Source of the DNA: a virus
Length of the DNA stretch: 21,362 nt
Reading direction: 5' to 3' (one strand)
IMG/VR virus record: IMGVR_UViG_3300017989_002116
Span: 1 to 21,362 of that record
This document shows positions 1 through 6,245 of this stretch, piece by piece. The translations under genes were made by a program, and so were the position numbers. The notes under the pieces are model-generated. The model was not told the DNA's origin, ran no database searches, and saw only the letters and a program-made list of their open reading frames with translations. Position 1 is the stretch's first letter; each line of letters opens with the position of its first letter.

Positions 1-430
1 CCATTTGATTAGCTTCACGAAAAGCGTATTTTAATAATTTAATATCCGTGATTTTTTTCAATTCTACTCTGGCAGTTCTAACAGACATACCAGTAATATC
101 AGAAATTTCCATTTCTTTTTTAACTATGGGCTTGGTTATTTTATCAGGCTGTAATCTCTCTCTTTCAGGTTCTTCTGATTCAGTCTTAATGATTTTTTCT
201 TTTTTATTCACTTCTTCCTTTTTTTCATCCTGATAAACAATCTCCCATACAGTTCTGTCTGGTAATTTAATCTGTCTCAACCAATCTACAAAAGGCTTTC
301 CTTCTTGAATGTCATGCTTTTCACCATATTGTTCAAATAATTCATCCAAAGGTATTTTATGACCAGGACCAACCGATCTTTTCATAGCATGACGCCACCC
401 ATTACTTTTATTCTTTACGTATCCATTCAT
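1..430 (-). CDS. Unknown phage protein, 3' end beyond window
   Basis: An open frame starts at ATG 430-428 and runs off the left edge after 143 codons, so the C-terminus is missing. A GGAGG site lies about 9 nt before the start, between this gene and the end of the upstream membrane-protein gene. The N-terminal 65 residues look globular (short motifs GPGHKIPLDELF and FVDWLRQIKLPDR). A charged Lys/Glu-rich linker follows at about residues 68-105. The segment near residues 108-143 (ISDITGMSVRTAR) looks like a small helical domain, possibly helix-turn-helix. It is the last visible gene of the head cluster. I do not recognise the family; a virion or head-associated role is only suggested by position. 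Confidence 0.75.
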   Translation of the reverse strand, partial: MNGYVKNKSNGWRHAMKRSVGPGHKIPLDELFEQYGEKHDIQEGKPFVDWLRQIKLPDRTVWEIVYQDEKKEEVNKKEKIIKTESEEPERERLQPDKITKPIVKKEMEISDITGMSVRTARVELKKITDIKLLKYAFREANQM

Positions 431-450
431 TTTCCTTATCCTCCATATAT

Positions 451-798
451 TTATAGTTCATTTTCCTTGTCCAAACCTACATGGTTTGAATCTATTCTAT
501 CAATTATAAAATGTAAAATATTAGATAATCTATGTAATATAAGCCCCATAAAAAACAACGCCAGTATCCGTGGCAGTAAATTGTTCATGTATAAATACAG
601 CATTAGTATGCTGAATAAGCTCACCCACACTGACGTGCAATATGGACAGTCCAACAAATCGTGGACGAATCTCAATATTCGAATGTCGCTATTAAATAAA
701 AATTCTCTAAGCGGTTTAAATAAATTTGATTTAGATAATATATTTGTAATAGATTCGGTTAAAAAAATCGCCGCGATCAATTGCAAAATCCAATCCAT
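451..798 (-). CDS. Small membrane protein with CPYC motif (DUF1360-like)
   Basis: This predicts a 115-residue protein. The frame is open further upstream to 843, but ATG 798 is preferred because GAGG lies just before it and the longer version would begin inside the terminator-like hairpin. There are hydrophobic stretches near residues 3-14, 59-72 and 77-98. A CPYCTSVW motif at residues 51-58 sits at the start of a membrane segment. Paired Cys followed by a Trp-containing membrane helix recalls the DUF1360 family of small membrane proteins of unknown function; I infer this from the motif only. It follows the capsid gene and is separated from it by a hairpin. The CxxC could bind metal or be redox active, which the sequence does not decide. 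Confidence 0.75.
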   Translation of the reverse strand: MDWILQLIAAIFLTESITNILSKSNLFKPLREFLFNSDIRILRFVHDLLDCPYCTSVWVSLFSILMLYLYMNNLLPRILALFFMGLILHRLSNILHFIIDRIDSNHVGLDKENEL

Positions 799-810
799 AA
801 TTACCTCATT

Positions 811-846
811 ATAAAGGCGTGCCCGCCAATATTGGCGGCACACGCC
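811..846 (-). terminator. Terminator-like hairpin after the major capsid gene
   Basis: On the minus strand a GC-rich stem of about 12 bp (arms starting GGCGTG and ending CACGCC, inner arms CCGCC/GGCGG, one bulge) surrounds an AATATT loop. It is followed by TTTAT. It lies 15 nt after the capsid stop codon and before the next gene's ribosome-binding site. The T tract is short, so partial termination or 3'-end protection of capsid mRNA is as likely as full termination. Confidence 0.6.
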
Positions 847-861
847 ATATTATTACAATGA

Positions 862-1734
862 TTATAAAGATCTGTCGATGATCCCCATACCCAACATACG
901 AGGATCCAAGCATGCAAATCCAATCTCTTCCCAACCAAAAAATCCAGCTTTCTGAACTCTAAGAAGGGTAGGATCATCATATGCCTCATAATCTTTACGA
1001 ATAGGCATTACTAGAGAATCATTAACGCTCAAGTCAAAACCAAGAATCTGGGTTTCGCCTAAAGTATCTACGGTACCATCAGCTGCGGTAATGTTAGGAT
1101 TATCCAAAGTATACGCATTGTAAACTTCACCGCCGCCAGCGATAAATTTACCAAATGCTGAAGTACTTCCATTAATGTTATACAAACCAGTGGCACCAAG
1201 ATGCTGTACCTCATGAAGAGTTACATTCCACAAACTTCCCATTCCACCAGCCTGAAAAATTTCACGTCTGGTAACCGGGTCTATATCAGTATCGGTCCAT
1301 TCACGAATATCAGCTGCATCTTCAGGTGAAACGTACAGATCTGTAAGCGTACGACCAATTCTTTTAAAACCAACGATCATTTTGTTAATAAGCTCTTTTG
1401 AAAGATAACCAGCTCCAGTAGAGCCTGGGTCAATTTCATAAATAGGAGCAGGGCGTGATCCAAGCAAACCCTTACCAAAAAATCTTGAGGTAGCCGCGGG
1501 AAGAATTACCCTCCAACCGCACTCTTCCTCGTATTCTGAAATTGCTTTGGCTGCTTTTTCCGCTGCGCGAGCTGCAATATCAATTCTCGAATCCCTAGCA
1601 TAAGTGAGTTTCCAGTCACCAGAAGCATCGATGGTGAATGTAGGAACATATACTTCTTCACCAATACCTTCGATGAAGTTCTGAGCGACATAACCAAGGC
1701 CTGGCAGTACCCACACGGGTATCTCGAAATCTTC
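862..1734 (-). CDS. Major capsid protein, exon 2 (C-terminal 290 residues)
   Basis: This is the larger part of the major capsid protein, the subunit that builds the icosahedral shell (probably HK97 fold). It starts with EDFEIPVWVLPGLG, then EEVYVPTF, a helical region rich in Ala/Lys/Glu ending EYEEECGWRV, and several short beta-like segments. It has no start of its own: the frame opens only at a TTG (1737-1735) without a Shine-Dalgarno site, directly after group I intron sequence. Joined to exon 1 (2859-3047) the predicted protein is 353 residues, a normal size for this fold. The capsid identity rests on the YVPTF and EYEEE...GWR patterns and on its position after portal, protease and scaffold. 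The exact junction is inferred from codon phase and RNA pairing. Confidence 0.85.
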   Translation of the reverse strand, partial: EDFEIPVWVLPGLGYVAQNFIEGIGEEVYVPTFTIDASGDWKLTYARDSRIDIAARAAEKAAKAISEYEEECGWRVILPAATSRFFGKGLLGSRPAPIYEIDPGSTGAGYLSKELINKMIVGFKRIGRTLTDLYVSPEDAADIREWTDTDIDPVTRREIFQAGGMGSLWNVTLHEVQHLGATGLYNINGSTSAFGKFIAGGGEVYNAYTLDNPNITAADGTVDTLGETQILGFDLSVNDSLVMPIRKDYEAYDDPTLLRVQKAGFFGWEEIGFACLDPRMLGMGIIDRSL

Positions 1735-1802
1735 CAATTGATCTGTTACTTATAATGACCTCAGCATTATCTGTTAGGCGGGGAAGCTCTTCGGCATTCC
1801 CT

Positions 1803-1820
1803 CTCGGCGTTTCCGCCGAG
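1803..1820 (-). other. GAAA-tetraloop hairpin of the group I intron
   Basis: The minus strand reads CTCGGCG, GAAA, CGCCGAG: a perfect 7-bp stem closed by a GNRA tetraloop, directly 3' of the S element. This matches the position of a P9-type hairpin, which in group I introns often docks into a receptor helix to stabilise the catalytic fold. Two further small hairpins (GGAA/UUCC and AUAAUG/CAUUAU) follow before the 3' splice region. Confidence 0.75.
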
Positions 1821-1899
1821 CTCAGACTATATCATCACCCTATCTACTCTAACACTGTTTAGGGGGAGAACGTATAGTCGTTGAGGATATAAGTTAATA

Positions 1900-2715
1900 T
1901 TATACATAATATTTAAATTTATACTGCATACATTCAGGAACAAATTCGTAGAAATTACTTACTAACCTACGTAGTTTATCCTTACCGCTAATACATATAT
2001 AATACGATTTACCAGAAGGATAGGTTCTACTATTTATCCTAAATCCCATCCCATACTTTTCAGATAAATTTCTACACAAAGAGACATTCTCTGCATAAGT
2101 AAAACACTCAGTATGTAAATCCATACGATAAACACCAAACTTCTTATTATATGTTAATGACCCATCATCACAAACCCAGATAGCCATGGAGATATTACTT
2201 AACAAATCAGATATATTATTAGGTATAATTTTAACATTGTTAGGATAAAAAATTCCTTTTATATATGTTAACCATGGGTGCGAAATTGTTGCAAACATAT
2301 AACTATCCGATACATTACATTTAATACCACAAATACAATGCGATTTTCCATCGGTCTTAATTACCTTAGAAGTAGTAAATGGCTTCAAAACTTTGTTTTT
2401 CCAAAATAAATAATCCTTTTGTTTTTCACCATGCCTAACAACAAACCGGGCGTTCTTAGCATCTTTACCCATAGTAAGTGACCCATCACCAAGCACATTA
2501 CCTATTACTATATCTTTCTGATACTCTGTAAATCCAGTCTCCTTTAACTCCTGGTAAACACTACGTGTAGAAACCCTAGTGGGTATTTTATAATAAATCA
2601 ACCAATTCCTGACAGTAGGAGCTGACACGTTATAAAATGCCCCTATAGAAGACATAGACATATGTTTATCTACATACATATCATATAATAAATCTTTTGT
2701 TACCGGTATATTCAT
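1900..2715 (-). CDS. Intron-encoded LAGLIDADG homing endonuclease
   Basis: A 271-residue protein encoded wholly inside the group I intron. Enzymes of this type cut intronless copies of the host gene so that repair copies the intron in. Two LAGLIDADG-type motifs are visible, VIGNVLGDGSL (residues 70-80) and MAIWVCDDGSL (177-187). Each ends in a Gly/Asp pair that would supply a metal-binding acid, so the protein should act as a monomer with two half-domains. Residues about 8-46 (DLLYDMYVDKHMS, SMSSIGAFYNVS, APTVRNWL) look like a helix-turn-helix that may aid DNA recognition or repression. The start ATG 2715 has only an AGGAAAG site lying inside the Q element, so its translation and intron folding may compete. 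Confidence 0.9.
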   Translation of the reverse strand: MNIPVTKDLLYDMYVDKHMSMSSIGAFYNVSAPTVRNWLIYYKIPTRVSTRSVYQELKETGFTEYQKDIVIGNVLGDGSLTMGKDAKNARFVVRHGEKQKDYLFWKNKVLKPFTTSKVIKTDGKSHCICGIKCNVSDSYMFATISHPWLTYIKGIFYPNNVKIIPNNISDLLSNISMAIWVCDDGSLTYNKKFGVYRMDLHTECFTYAENVSLCRNLSEKYGMGFRINSRTYPSGKSYYICISGKDKLRRLVSNFYEFVPECMQYKFKYYV

Positions 2716-2858
2716 ATTAACTTATCTTTCCTGCTGATTGTCCCTATCTATAAGATTTTTACCGTCTCGGTACCTATAGCCTAACAGGAGTTCCCAGCAT
2801 ATAGTTCTCTTTATTTATACTATATTACTATAGCAGTGGCCAAAGATTTAGCCACAGG

Positions 2859-3047
2859 ATAACTTGCCTGTGCGCCAGGACCTAGTCTTTCAACAGCAAA
2901 TAGCTGTCTCATAATAGAATCTCTCTCAACTGCTTGAAGGATAGGAGTAGTTAGAGCAGCAGCAAAAGCTTTATACGCCGCCAAACCCTCGTTAGTATTC
3001 ACGGCAGCGGTAGCTTTAAACAGTTTTTGCATTTCTTTTGTATCCAT
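2859..3047 (-). CDS. Major capsid protein, exon 1 (N-terminal 63 residues)
   Basis: This is the start of the major capsid protein. ATG 3047 is preceded by AGGAGG about 12 nt upstream. The coding frame stays open into the intron as far as TAG 2822-2820, but I place the exon end after codon UAU (residue 63, ...GPGAQASY). That U can form the U.G pair of P1, and joining there gives a spacing between the GPGA..Y motif and the next beta strand (PVWVLP) that suits phage capsid proteins. The N-terminal region is helical and Ala-rich (residues 10-40), then RQLFAVERLGPGAQ. Without splicing, only a 75-residue fragment would be made. Exon 2 is at 862-1734. Confidence 0.8.
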
Positions 3048-3071
3048 AATCTAACTGTCCTCCTAAATAGT

Positions 3072-3102
3072 TTTGGATGCACTAAACGTGCTTTAATCCA
3101 AA
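3072..3102 (-). promoter_or_regulatory. Stem-loop in the capsid mRNA leader
   Basis: On the minus strand TTGGA pairs with TCCAA and, inside it, GCAC pairs with GTGC around a GTTTA loop, with a small internal bulge. It sits between the decoration-like gene and the capsid Shine-Dalgarno site. There is no T tract after it, so it is unlikely to be a terminator. It may stabilise the processed or newly started capsid message. Confidence 0.35.
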
Positions 3103-3115
3103 TAAAAAATATATT

Positions 3116-3124
3116 ATTATACCA
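3116..3124 (-). promoter_or_regulatory. Candidate extended -10 promoter for the capsid gene
   Basis: The minus strand reads TGGTATAAT across the stop codon of the upstream gene. This is a perfect TGnTATAAT extended -10 box. No good -35 box lies at normal spacing. Transcription would begin near 3109, giving a leader of about 60 nt with the 3072-3102 stem-loop before the capsid start. Separate high-level transcription of a capsid gene would make sense, but a chance match in AT-rich DNA is possible. Confidence 0.35.
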
Positions 3125-3698
3125 AAATCTTTACTCTGATTGGATACAGAGTAGTATTGGCTACATTAGCTGTAACCTGAGCTGCGCTAGCACCTTTCAT
3201 TACATAAGCTAGAATACCACCATCAGCAGTGGTCTGGGTATTATTAGTAGCGCCAGAATCACAAATTTCTGACATGCTGCTCTGACGCACGTACATTGCA
3301 GTACCAGCGTTCAAACCACCACTACCATAGTAATGAATAGTATCCCAAATTCCAAGATGTCCAACACCAACAGGCGCAGGTTTTGTACCATTGATATGGC
3401 CGTTGCTATCATAACTTGGCTGTGCAACTACGTCAGATGATCCAAGGTCGCCAGGCATATAAAACCCAGCTGGATGAACTGAATGATATCCAGTCTTTAC
3501 TTTCTGCATCAAGAAACCAAACGCACGTTTGTTTTCATTAGCAGTGTAAATTTTTACCGTGGCATCAGCCTGAGAGTCATCAAGATAACAAACTGAACCT
3601 GCGTAAGCCATAACATCGCCCGATCCACCAGAAACCGTGGTTTGACCATAGAACTGGCAGAACTGATTTTCTACAACAGGATGTCTAGGAATAAACAT
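3117..3698 (-). CDS. Putative capsid decoration or head-associated protein
   Basis: A 193-residue protein with AGGAGG about 10 nt before ATG 3698. It is rich in Gly, Ser, Thr, Val and Ala, with many short beta-like segments (FYGQTTVSGGSGDV, YAGSVCYLD, GILAYVMKG, TLYPIRVKILV) and no membrane segment or long helix. It lies between the scaffold candidate and the major capsid gene, where many phages encode head decoration or stabilising proteins. A beta-rich fold with terminal strands would fit that role. I do not recognise a specific family, so the function is inferred from position and composition; a minor capsid protein or head fibre is equally possible. Confidence 0.8.
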   Translation of the reverse strand: MFIPRHPVVENQFCQFYGQTTVSGGSGDVMAYAGSVCYLDDSQADATVKIYTANENKRAFGFLMQKVKTGYHSVHPAGFYMPGDLGSSDVVAQPSYDSNGHINGTKPAPVGVGHLGIWDTIHYYGSGGLNAGTAMYVRQSSMSEICDSGATNNTQTTADGGILAYVMKGASAAQVTANVANTTLYPIRVKILV

Positions 3699-3735
3699 AA
3701 TTACCTTTCCTCCTTACACAATATTTTCAAAAAGA

Positions 3736-4521
3736 TTACTTACTGTCTTTCTTGGCATATCTTGAAGCCATGGCTTTGCCAAGCTCTCTATATTTAGAAA
3801 CCATATCCTTTGAAGGGGTACCTTCCATATTAAGAGCAGCAGCAACAGCTTTCATCGGGTCAATCGAATCTTCAGAATCAGCAGCAGCTTCTTCTTCCTC
3901 ACCTTCTACTTCAAAATCTTCTTCAGAAGCGTCTTCTTCACTTGAGGTCTCCTCTTTTTCTTCAGCAGGAGTTTCTTTAGCTTTTTCTTCTGAACCGGCG
4001 GGGGTAGAACTTTCAAGTTCCTCAAGAATACTCTTACGGAGCTCGATACGTTCATCTTTGTAAGCTGCAAACTCTTCATCTTCCATTTCACGAATCTTGG
4101 CAATCTGATCCTTTTTAGCTTTTTCCTCGGTAGCAGCTACGCCGCCTTCTTCCAACTCGGCATATCTAGTCTGAGCAAGTTGATCTTTCTTCATATTAAG
4201 AAGTTCTTCCTCAGCCGCTTCCGCTCTTTTAGTTAATTCTTCTTCTTTAGCTTCAAGATCAGACTGTGCTTTCTCAAGATTCTTCTCTAGATCTTCTTTA
4301 CTACCAGATAACTCTGAAATAGTTGCTTCCAATTCTTCTACTTTAGTAGCAAACTCACTTAGTTCTTCATCTTTTGCCTCTAAAGATGAGGTAAGATCGT
4401 TTATCTTCTCAGCAGACTTATTCAGAGCCTCTTCAGTTTCTTTACGCATAGCAGCTTCTTCTTTTTGCTTAAAGATACTGTCAACAATGGCTTGAATATC
4501 TTGAGTAAGTTTATCAGTCAT
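3736..4521 (-). CDS. Putative capsid scaffold protein (coiled coil, acidic)
   Basis: A 261-residue, highly charged protein. Residues about 15-170 are a nearly continuous heptad-rich coiled coil of Glu, Lys, Leu and Ala. Residues about 172-220 are strongly acidic (EEDASEEDFEVEGEEEEAA). The last 40 residues (MKAVAAALNMEG ... YRELGKAMASRYAKK) return to a basic helical segment, like the capsid-binding ends of known scaffolds. Position between the prohead protease and the capsid gene supports a scaffold, which directs shell assembly and is then removed or cut by the protease. GGGAGG lies 8 nt before ATG 4521. The assignment rests on architecture and gene order, not on a recognisable family signature. 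Confidence 0.8.
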   Translation of the reverse strand: MTDKLTQDIQAIVDSIFKQKEEAAMRKETEEALNKSAEKINDLTSSLEAKDEELSEFATKVEELEATISELSGSKEDLEKNLEKAQSDLEAKEEELTKRAEAAEEELLNMKKDQLAQTRYAELEEGGVAATEEKAKKDQIAKIREMEDEEFAAYKDERIELRKSILEELESSTPAGSEEKAKETPAEEKEETSSEEDASEEDFEVEGEEEEAAADSEDSIDPMKAVAAALNMEGTPSKDMVSKYRELGKAMASRYAKKDSK

Positions 4522-4641
4522 GAACTAAACCTCCCTATAAATTTTCAAAAAATAACAAATTCTACAACCAACCTCGTGTGTAAATAATTAAATTTTTAAT
4601 CACCATTTCCTTAACCTAATACGTAGTTTTATTAATATTTA

Positions 4642-5073
4642 TTAATCACCAGTATAAGTTACAGATGACGCTCTCCAAAATACCTGAGTAGTATCGGTTG
4701 GATTGAAAGAATGACCGACGCCCAGCATAAATAAGACATCAAATCCACATGCTTCTGACGGAGCCCCAGTGGTTTTCAATTTCACTACGTTATTTACTAC
4801 GTCTTTTTCTACGTAATAAGATAACACAGCTCCACCAGAAGAAGTTGGTACCATGCCTACGCCAGCTTCAGCCACTTTCTTACCATGAAACTCAACACCG
4901 CTAGCCAGTACAACTTCCGTACTGCCGGATGCCAAAGTCACGTGATCTCCCCAAATAAAAGGAACCCTGCGACCATTGCCCAAATTTCTGTAAAGTATAG
5001 CTTCCGAATCGGCAGCGTTTACCCTAACTACTTTGGGAGTACTTTTCTTTTTACCAGTTTGTGCTTGTGGCAT
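4642..5073 (-). CDS. Unknown structural-type protein
   Basis: A 143-residue protein with AGGAGG before ATG 5073. The first 15 residues are basic and disordered-looking (QTGKKKSTPK). The rest alternates Val, Gly, Ser and Thr in beta-like strands (FIWGDHVTLASGSTEVVLAS, VVKLKTTG, DVLFMLGVG, VFWRASSVTYTGD). It lies between the prohead protease and the scaffold candidate. Composition and place suggest a virion component such as a head decoration or capsid-associated beta protein, but I recognise no family. A stretch of about 120 nt without a gene follows it (4522-4641); it is AT-rich and holds no convincing promoter or terminator. Confidence 0.75.
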   Translation of the reverse strand: MPQAQTGKKKSTPKVVRVNAADSEAILYRNLGNGRRVPFIWGDHVTLASGSTEVVLASGVEFHGKKVAEAGVGMVPTSSGGAVLSYYVEKDVVNNVVKLKTTGAPSEACGFDVLFMLGVGHSFNPTDTTQVFWRASSVTYTGD

Positions 5074-5097
5074 GAGCGATTTCCTCCTTTATTAGTA

Positions 5098-6183
5098 TTA
5101 ACTCAACAAATCTAATAACTTGGCCAAAAGACCGCCTCTTTTGTCTTTAGCCTCCAAATCATTCAATTTATGTTGAGTATAATTCTTAGTTATCGCAACA
5201 ACTTTATTTCTAAGGCACTCTGGATGATCGGCGCCCCTTGAAGGTGATGTACACCCAGTATCATACAAAGTACACCAATCTTCATGCAAAACTTTTGCGT
5301 CAGGACCTTCAAACGTTGCGTCAACAACTCGTCTTTTATAATTAACGCAAATACCGGGACTAGTTTGAGTACGAGTATCATAAGCACCTGGACCATCAGT
5401 AGTAGCTGCTGGAGAAGTTACGATAGCCTCTGCGTCTTCCTTATCCATTTCGGGATCTAGTTCTATCACAATTTCTTCCCCCTCTTTTTTTACTTTAGCG
5501 GTTTCTAAAATCACTGACCTTGGATTAGCTGGATTTTTTACTAGCCCACATCCAGAAAACATCAAATCTCTTAAAACTCTAGCTATTTCTCCCTTTGCAA
5601 TTTCCTTTCCCTTTTTTAATATCCTAGCTACCCTTCCAAGTATGTCATCAGAAGCAAGCCCCAATGCTTCTGCTTCTTTCTTAGACATTATTAAATCACC
5701 TATTTTAACATCGTAATTTTGAAAATAAGTTTCCATTGATAATTTCCATTTACCATTTTTTACTTCTTCAGCTAATTCTGGAAATCTACTTTTATATAAA
5801 ATACCCGCTATCATTACATCCATATCCATCTTATCAATTTCTGATTCATTTAATGATGCTAGTTCAGCTAAATTCAGCTCTTTGCCATCTCTTCCAATAA
5901 AAGCACTAGAATAAATGTGCCCTACTATGTCCGTTTCATCATGTTCAATGTCCAAGGCCTTATTATTTATGGAACTCCTGGCTTTTACCAATTCGGAAGG
6001 CATAAAAAAGGCTTTATTCAAATTTTCTCCGGAAGAAACAAAAATACCAGAAAAGAACAACATATCTGGCGTTTTATTTTCAGGAAATTTTACTATAGAA
6101 GCAACTTCTTTTTTCAGCTCATCGGTGCCCTCTTCAAGCTGAATCTCGGCTTCAAGTATAAAAGGTTTTAATTTAGTTTCCAC
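5098..6183 (-). CDS. Prohead (capsid maturation) protease
   Basis: A 361-residue protein starting at GTG 6183, with AGGAGG 7 nt upstream and no better ATG. The first 225 residues match the herpesvirus-type serine protease fold of phage prohead proteases. ALDIEHDE places the likely catalytic His at 81, KWKLSMETYF the likely Ser at 149, and GCGLVKNPANP (211-221) is the usual conserved motif after the active site. Such enzymes sit inside the prohead and cut scaffold and capsid precursors. After an acidic linker (about 233-252) there is an unusual tail (278-330) with Cys 279, 304, 311 and 323 and His 300 and 320, which may bind metal. It lies between portal and scaffold genes, as expected. The 28-nt repeated element precedes it. 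Confidence 0.88.
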   Translation of the reverse strand: METKLKPFILEAEIQLEEGTDELKKEVASIVKFPENKTPDMLFFSGIFVSSGENLNKAFFMPSELVKARSSINNKALDIEHDETDIVGHIYSSAFIGRDGKELNLAELASLNESEIDKMDMDVMIAGILYKSRFPELAEEVKNGKWKLSMETYFQNYDVKIGDLIMSKKEAEALGLASDDILGRVARILKKGKEIAKGEIARVLRDLMFSGCGLVKNPANPRSVILETAKVKKEGEEIVIELDPEMDKEDAEAIVTSPAATTDGPGAYDTRTQTSPGICVNYKRRVVDATFEGPDAKVLHEDWCTLYDTGCTSPSRGADHPECLRNKVVAITKNYTQHKLNDLEAKDKRGGLLAKLLDLLS

Positions 6184-6206
6184 GACTGCCCTCCTTTAAA
6201 AAATGT

Positions 6207-6234
6207 ATGCCTCTACTGTTATATGGTTAGTTTA
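6207..6234 (-). repeat. 28-nt intergenic element, copy 1
   Basis: Matches 8638-8665 at 20 of 28 positions with no gaps. The conserved parts on the minus strand are AACTAACCAT and TAGAGGC, separated by the same 7-nt variable spacer in both copies. It lies between the portal stop codon and the protease ribosome-binding site. The other copy sits in the same place relative to the next gene upstream, which suggests a promoter, processing site or protein-binding site. Confidence 0.5.
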
Positions 6235-6245
6235 TTATTTGCCCA

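Larger units (their letters stand above)
1735..2858 (-). mobile_element. Group I self-splicing intron in the major capsid gene
   Basis: All four conserved core elements are readable on the minus strand. P is UGCUGGGAACUCC (2799-2787), Q is AAUCAGCAGG (2739-2730), R is ACGACUAUACG (1881-1871) and S is GAUAUAGUC (1833-1825). Pairings fit: P3 GAGAAC (2809-2804) with GUUCUC (1871-1866), P4 UGCUG with CAGCA, and P7 across R and S. A 7-bp stem with a GAAA tetraloop (1820-1803) follows S. The endonuclease ORF lies between Q and R, that is in P6. The proposed 5' site is after UAU (2859), pairing UUAU with GUAA (2828-2825) and including a U.G at the site. The proposed 3' site is after G1735. This removes 1124 nt and keeps frame. 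Boundaries are less certain than the intron itself. Confidence 0.9.

Noticed and set aside
447-454. T4-type late promoter TATAAATA on the minus strand, also at 2812-2819
   Set aside because: The octamer is easy to meet by chance in such AT-rich DNA. It is absent before most late genes here, and no T4-like late transcription genes are visible.
359-814. Plus-strand ORFs of 60-150 codons, for example 359-814, 3752-4063 and 15377-15688
   Set aside because: They lie opposite well-supported minus-strand genes, mostly lack ribosome-binding sites, and translate to low-complexity or unrecognisable sequence. I take them as shadows.
799-843. Upstream start at 843 for the CPYC membrane protein
   Set aside because: It would translate through the terminator-like hairpin and lacks a ribosome-binding site; ATG 798 has GAGG.
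2820-2858. Capsid exon 1 extending to the TAG at 2822-2820
   Set aside because: This would insert 12 or more extra residues before the PVWVLP strand, and no U.G-type P1 pairing forms with a splice site there. The open frame is probably read-through into the intron.
1735-3047. Two separate genes for the N- and C-terminal capsid parts
   Set aside because: The downstream part would start at a TTG with no ribosome-binding site, and the gap contains a complete group I core. An interrupted single gene explains this better.
4522-4641. Promoter or terminator in the 120-nt gap before the scaffold gene
   Set aside because: Only AT-rich sequence and a weak AT-only inverted repeat were found, with no box pair at plausible spacing.
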